Source: Melioribacteraceae bacterium (GTDB lineage: Bacteria; Bacteroidota; Ignavibacteria; Ignavibacteriales; Melioribacteraceae). Taken from it: 6,631 bases of DNA. How positions within the stretch are numbered: position 1 is the stretch's first letter; the number at the start of each line of letters is the position of its first letter. The translations under genes were made by a program, and so were the position numbers. Below are positions 6,376 through 6,631 of the stretch, one piece after another. The stretch is taken from contig WGAL01000420.1 in the NCBI GenBank assembly GCA_015494845.1, positions 1-6,631 on the forward strand, written 5' to 3'. The notes beneath the pieces were generated by a model. The model ran no database searches, was not told where the DNA came from, and saw nothing but the letters and a program-made list of their open reading frames with translations.

Positions 6376-6406
6376 CAAAGTTAGATAAACAAGTGTAAAT
6401 TTTCAA
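6376..6406 (-). promoter_or_regulatory. Candidate Bacteroidota-type promoter of the OPT transporter
   Basis: On the minus strand TTG (6406-6404) is followed by 20 bases and TAACTTTG (6383-6376). The latter matches the Bacteroidota -7 consensus TAnnTTTG exactly, and the spacing to a TTG-containing -33 element is as expected. Transcription would begin near 6369, giving a leader of about 26 bases that carries the AAGGAG site. A short degenerate consensus in AT-rich DNA can arise by chance. Confidence 0.4.
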
Positions 6407-6531
6407 TTTTTAGGAAGGAATTATTATTAGAAATTTTTGAATGGCAAATACTAAAAGTTGTTATCTCGGACTTTAATCTTGGTTTGGAAACTTTACACGA
6501 GCCGAAATTCCATCAAAAAAGTAGCGAGAAA

Positions 6532-6631
6532 GTTTCAATCCTTGTTTTGTTGGACAGCAAAATCAAACCGATAGTTTGATTTCGGAAAAAATATCCAATA
6601 GCCAGTTTCAATCCTTGTTTTGTTGGACAGC
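6532..6631 (-). CRISPR. Leader-distal end of a CRISPR array: one repeat, one spacer, one truncated repeat
   Basis: Twenty-eight bases are identical at 6531-6558 and 6604-6631, 73 bases apart; the second copy is cut by the window end. They begin (A)GTTTCAATCCTTG and end TTGGACAGC. If the repeat runs to CAAAC at 6568 it is 37 bases and the spacer (6569-6604) is 36, normal for type I or III arrays. On the minus strand the repeat would start GTTTGATTTTGC and end ATTGAAAC, the usual 8-base crRNA 5' handle. The array is therefore probably transcribed leftward, with its leader beyond the right edge, and 6532 is the last, oldest repeat. The right end of the repeat is inferred, because only one copy shows it. 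No cas genes are in the window, so the subtype is open. Confidence 0.85.

Noticed and set aside
6407..6530. Possible small gene, tRNA or cas remnant between the transporter and the array
   Set aside because: No open frame with a ribosome binding site and no tRNA-like fold is visible. Apart from the repeat-like stretch reported above I see only AT-rich DNA.

Overview
The window reads as a chromosomal segment of a moderately AT-rich Gram-negative bacterium. A lipoprotein signal points to an outer-membrane organism. One good match to the Bacteroidota-style promoter (TTG, 20 bases, TAnnTTTG) hints at the Bacteroidota/Chlorobi/Fibrobacterota group. That placement is an inference from few signals; no rRNA or phylogenetic marker is present.

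Layout. Positions 1-292 are non-coding and hold a structured repeat: two GC-rich direct copies (85-104, 201-219) flank two hairpins. From 293 to 3445 six plus-strand genes are packed like one operon, with overlaps or a 4-base gap: an EamA/DMT-type permease, folB (dihydroneopterin aldolase), folK (HPPK), a deoxynucleoside kinase, an 82-residue membrane protein with a very acidic tail, and a small lipoprotein of unknown function. The lipoprotein gene ends tail to tail with a minus-strand gene, and both stop codons lie in the same four bases, TTAA (3442-3445). That minus-strand gene (3442-4212) encodes an eIF-2B alpha/beta/delta-type protein related to ribose-1,5-bisphosphate and methylthioribose-1-phosphate isomerases. 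It keeps the family Asp but lacks the catalytic Cys. The gap 4213-4339 holds a clear rho-independent terminator for the next minus-strand gene plus two further, overlapping hairpins. Positions 4340-6343 (minus) encode a 667-residue OPT-family oligopeptide transporter with a strong ribosome binding site, a GTG start and a plausible promoter.

From 6532 to the end is the edge of a CRISPR array: one complete repeat, one spacer and a second repeat cut by the window end. Read on the minus strand the repeat ends in ATTGAAAC, the classic type I/III crRNA 5' handle. The array is therefore probably transcribed leftward, and the copy at 6532 is its leader-distal end. No cas gene is present here.

How the genes fit together. 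folB and folK catalyse two successive steps of tetrahydrofolate synthesis; the kinase salvages deoxynucleosides, linked to folate through nucleotide and thymidylate metabolism. The permease, small membrane protein and lipoprotein are tied to them only by gene order. The least explained items are the Cys-less eIF-2B-like protein, the two operon-distal envelope proteins and the structured repeat at the left edge.
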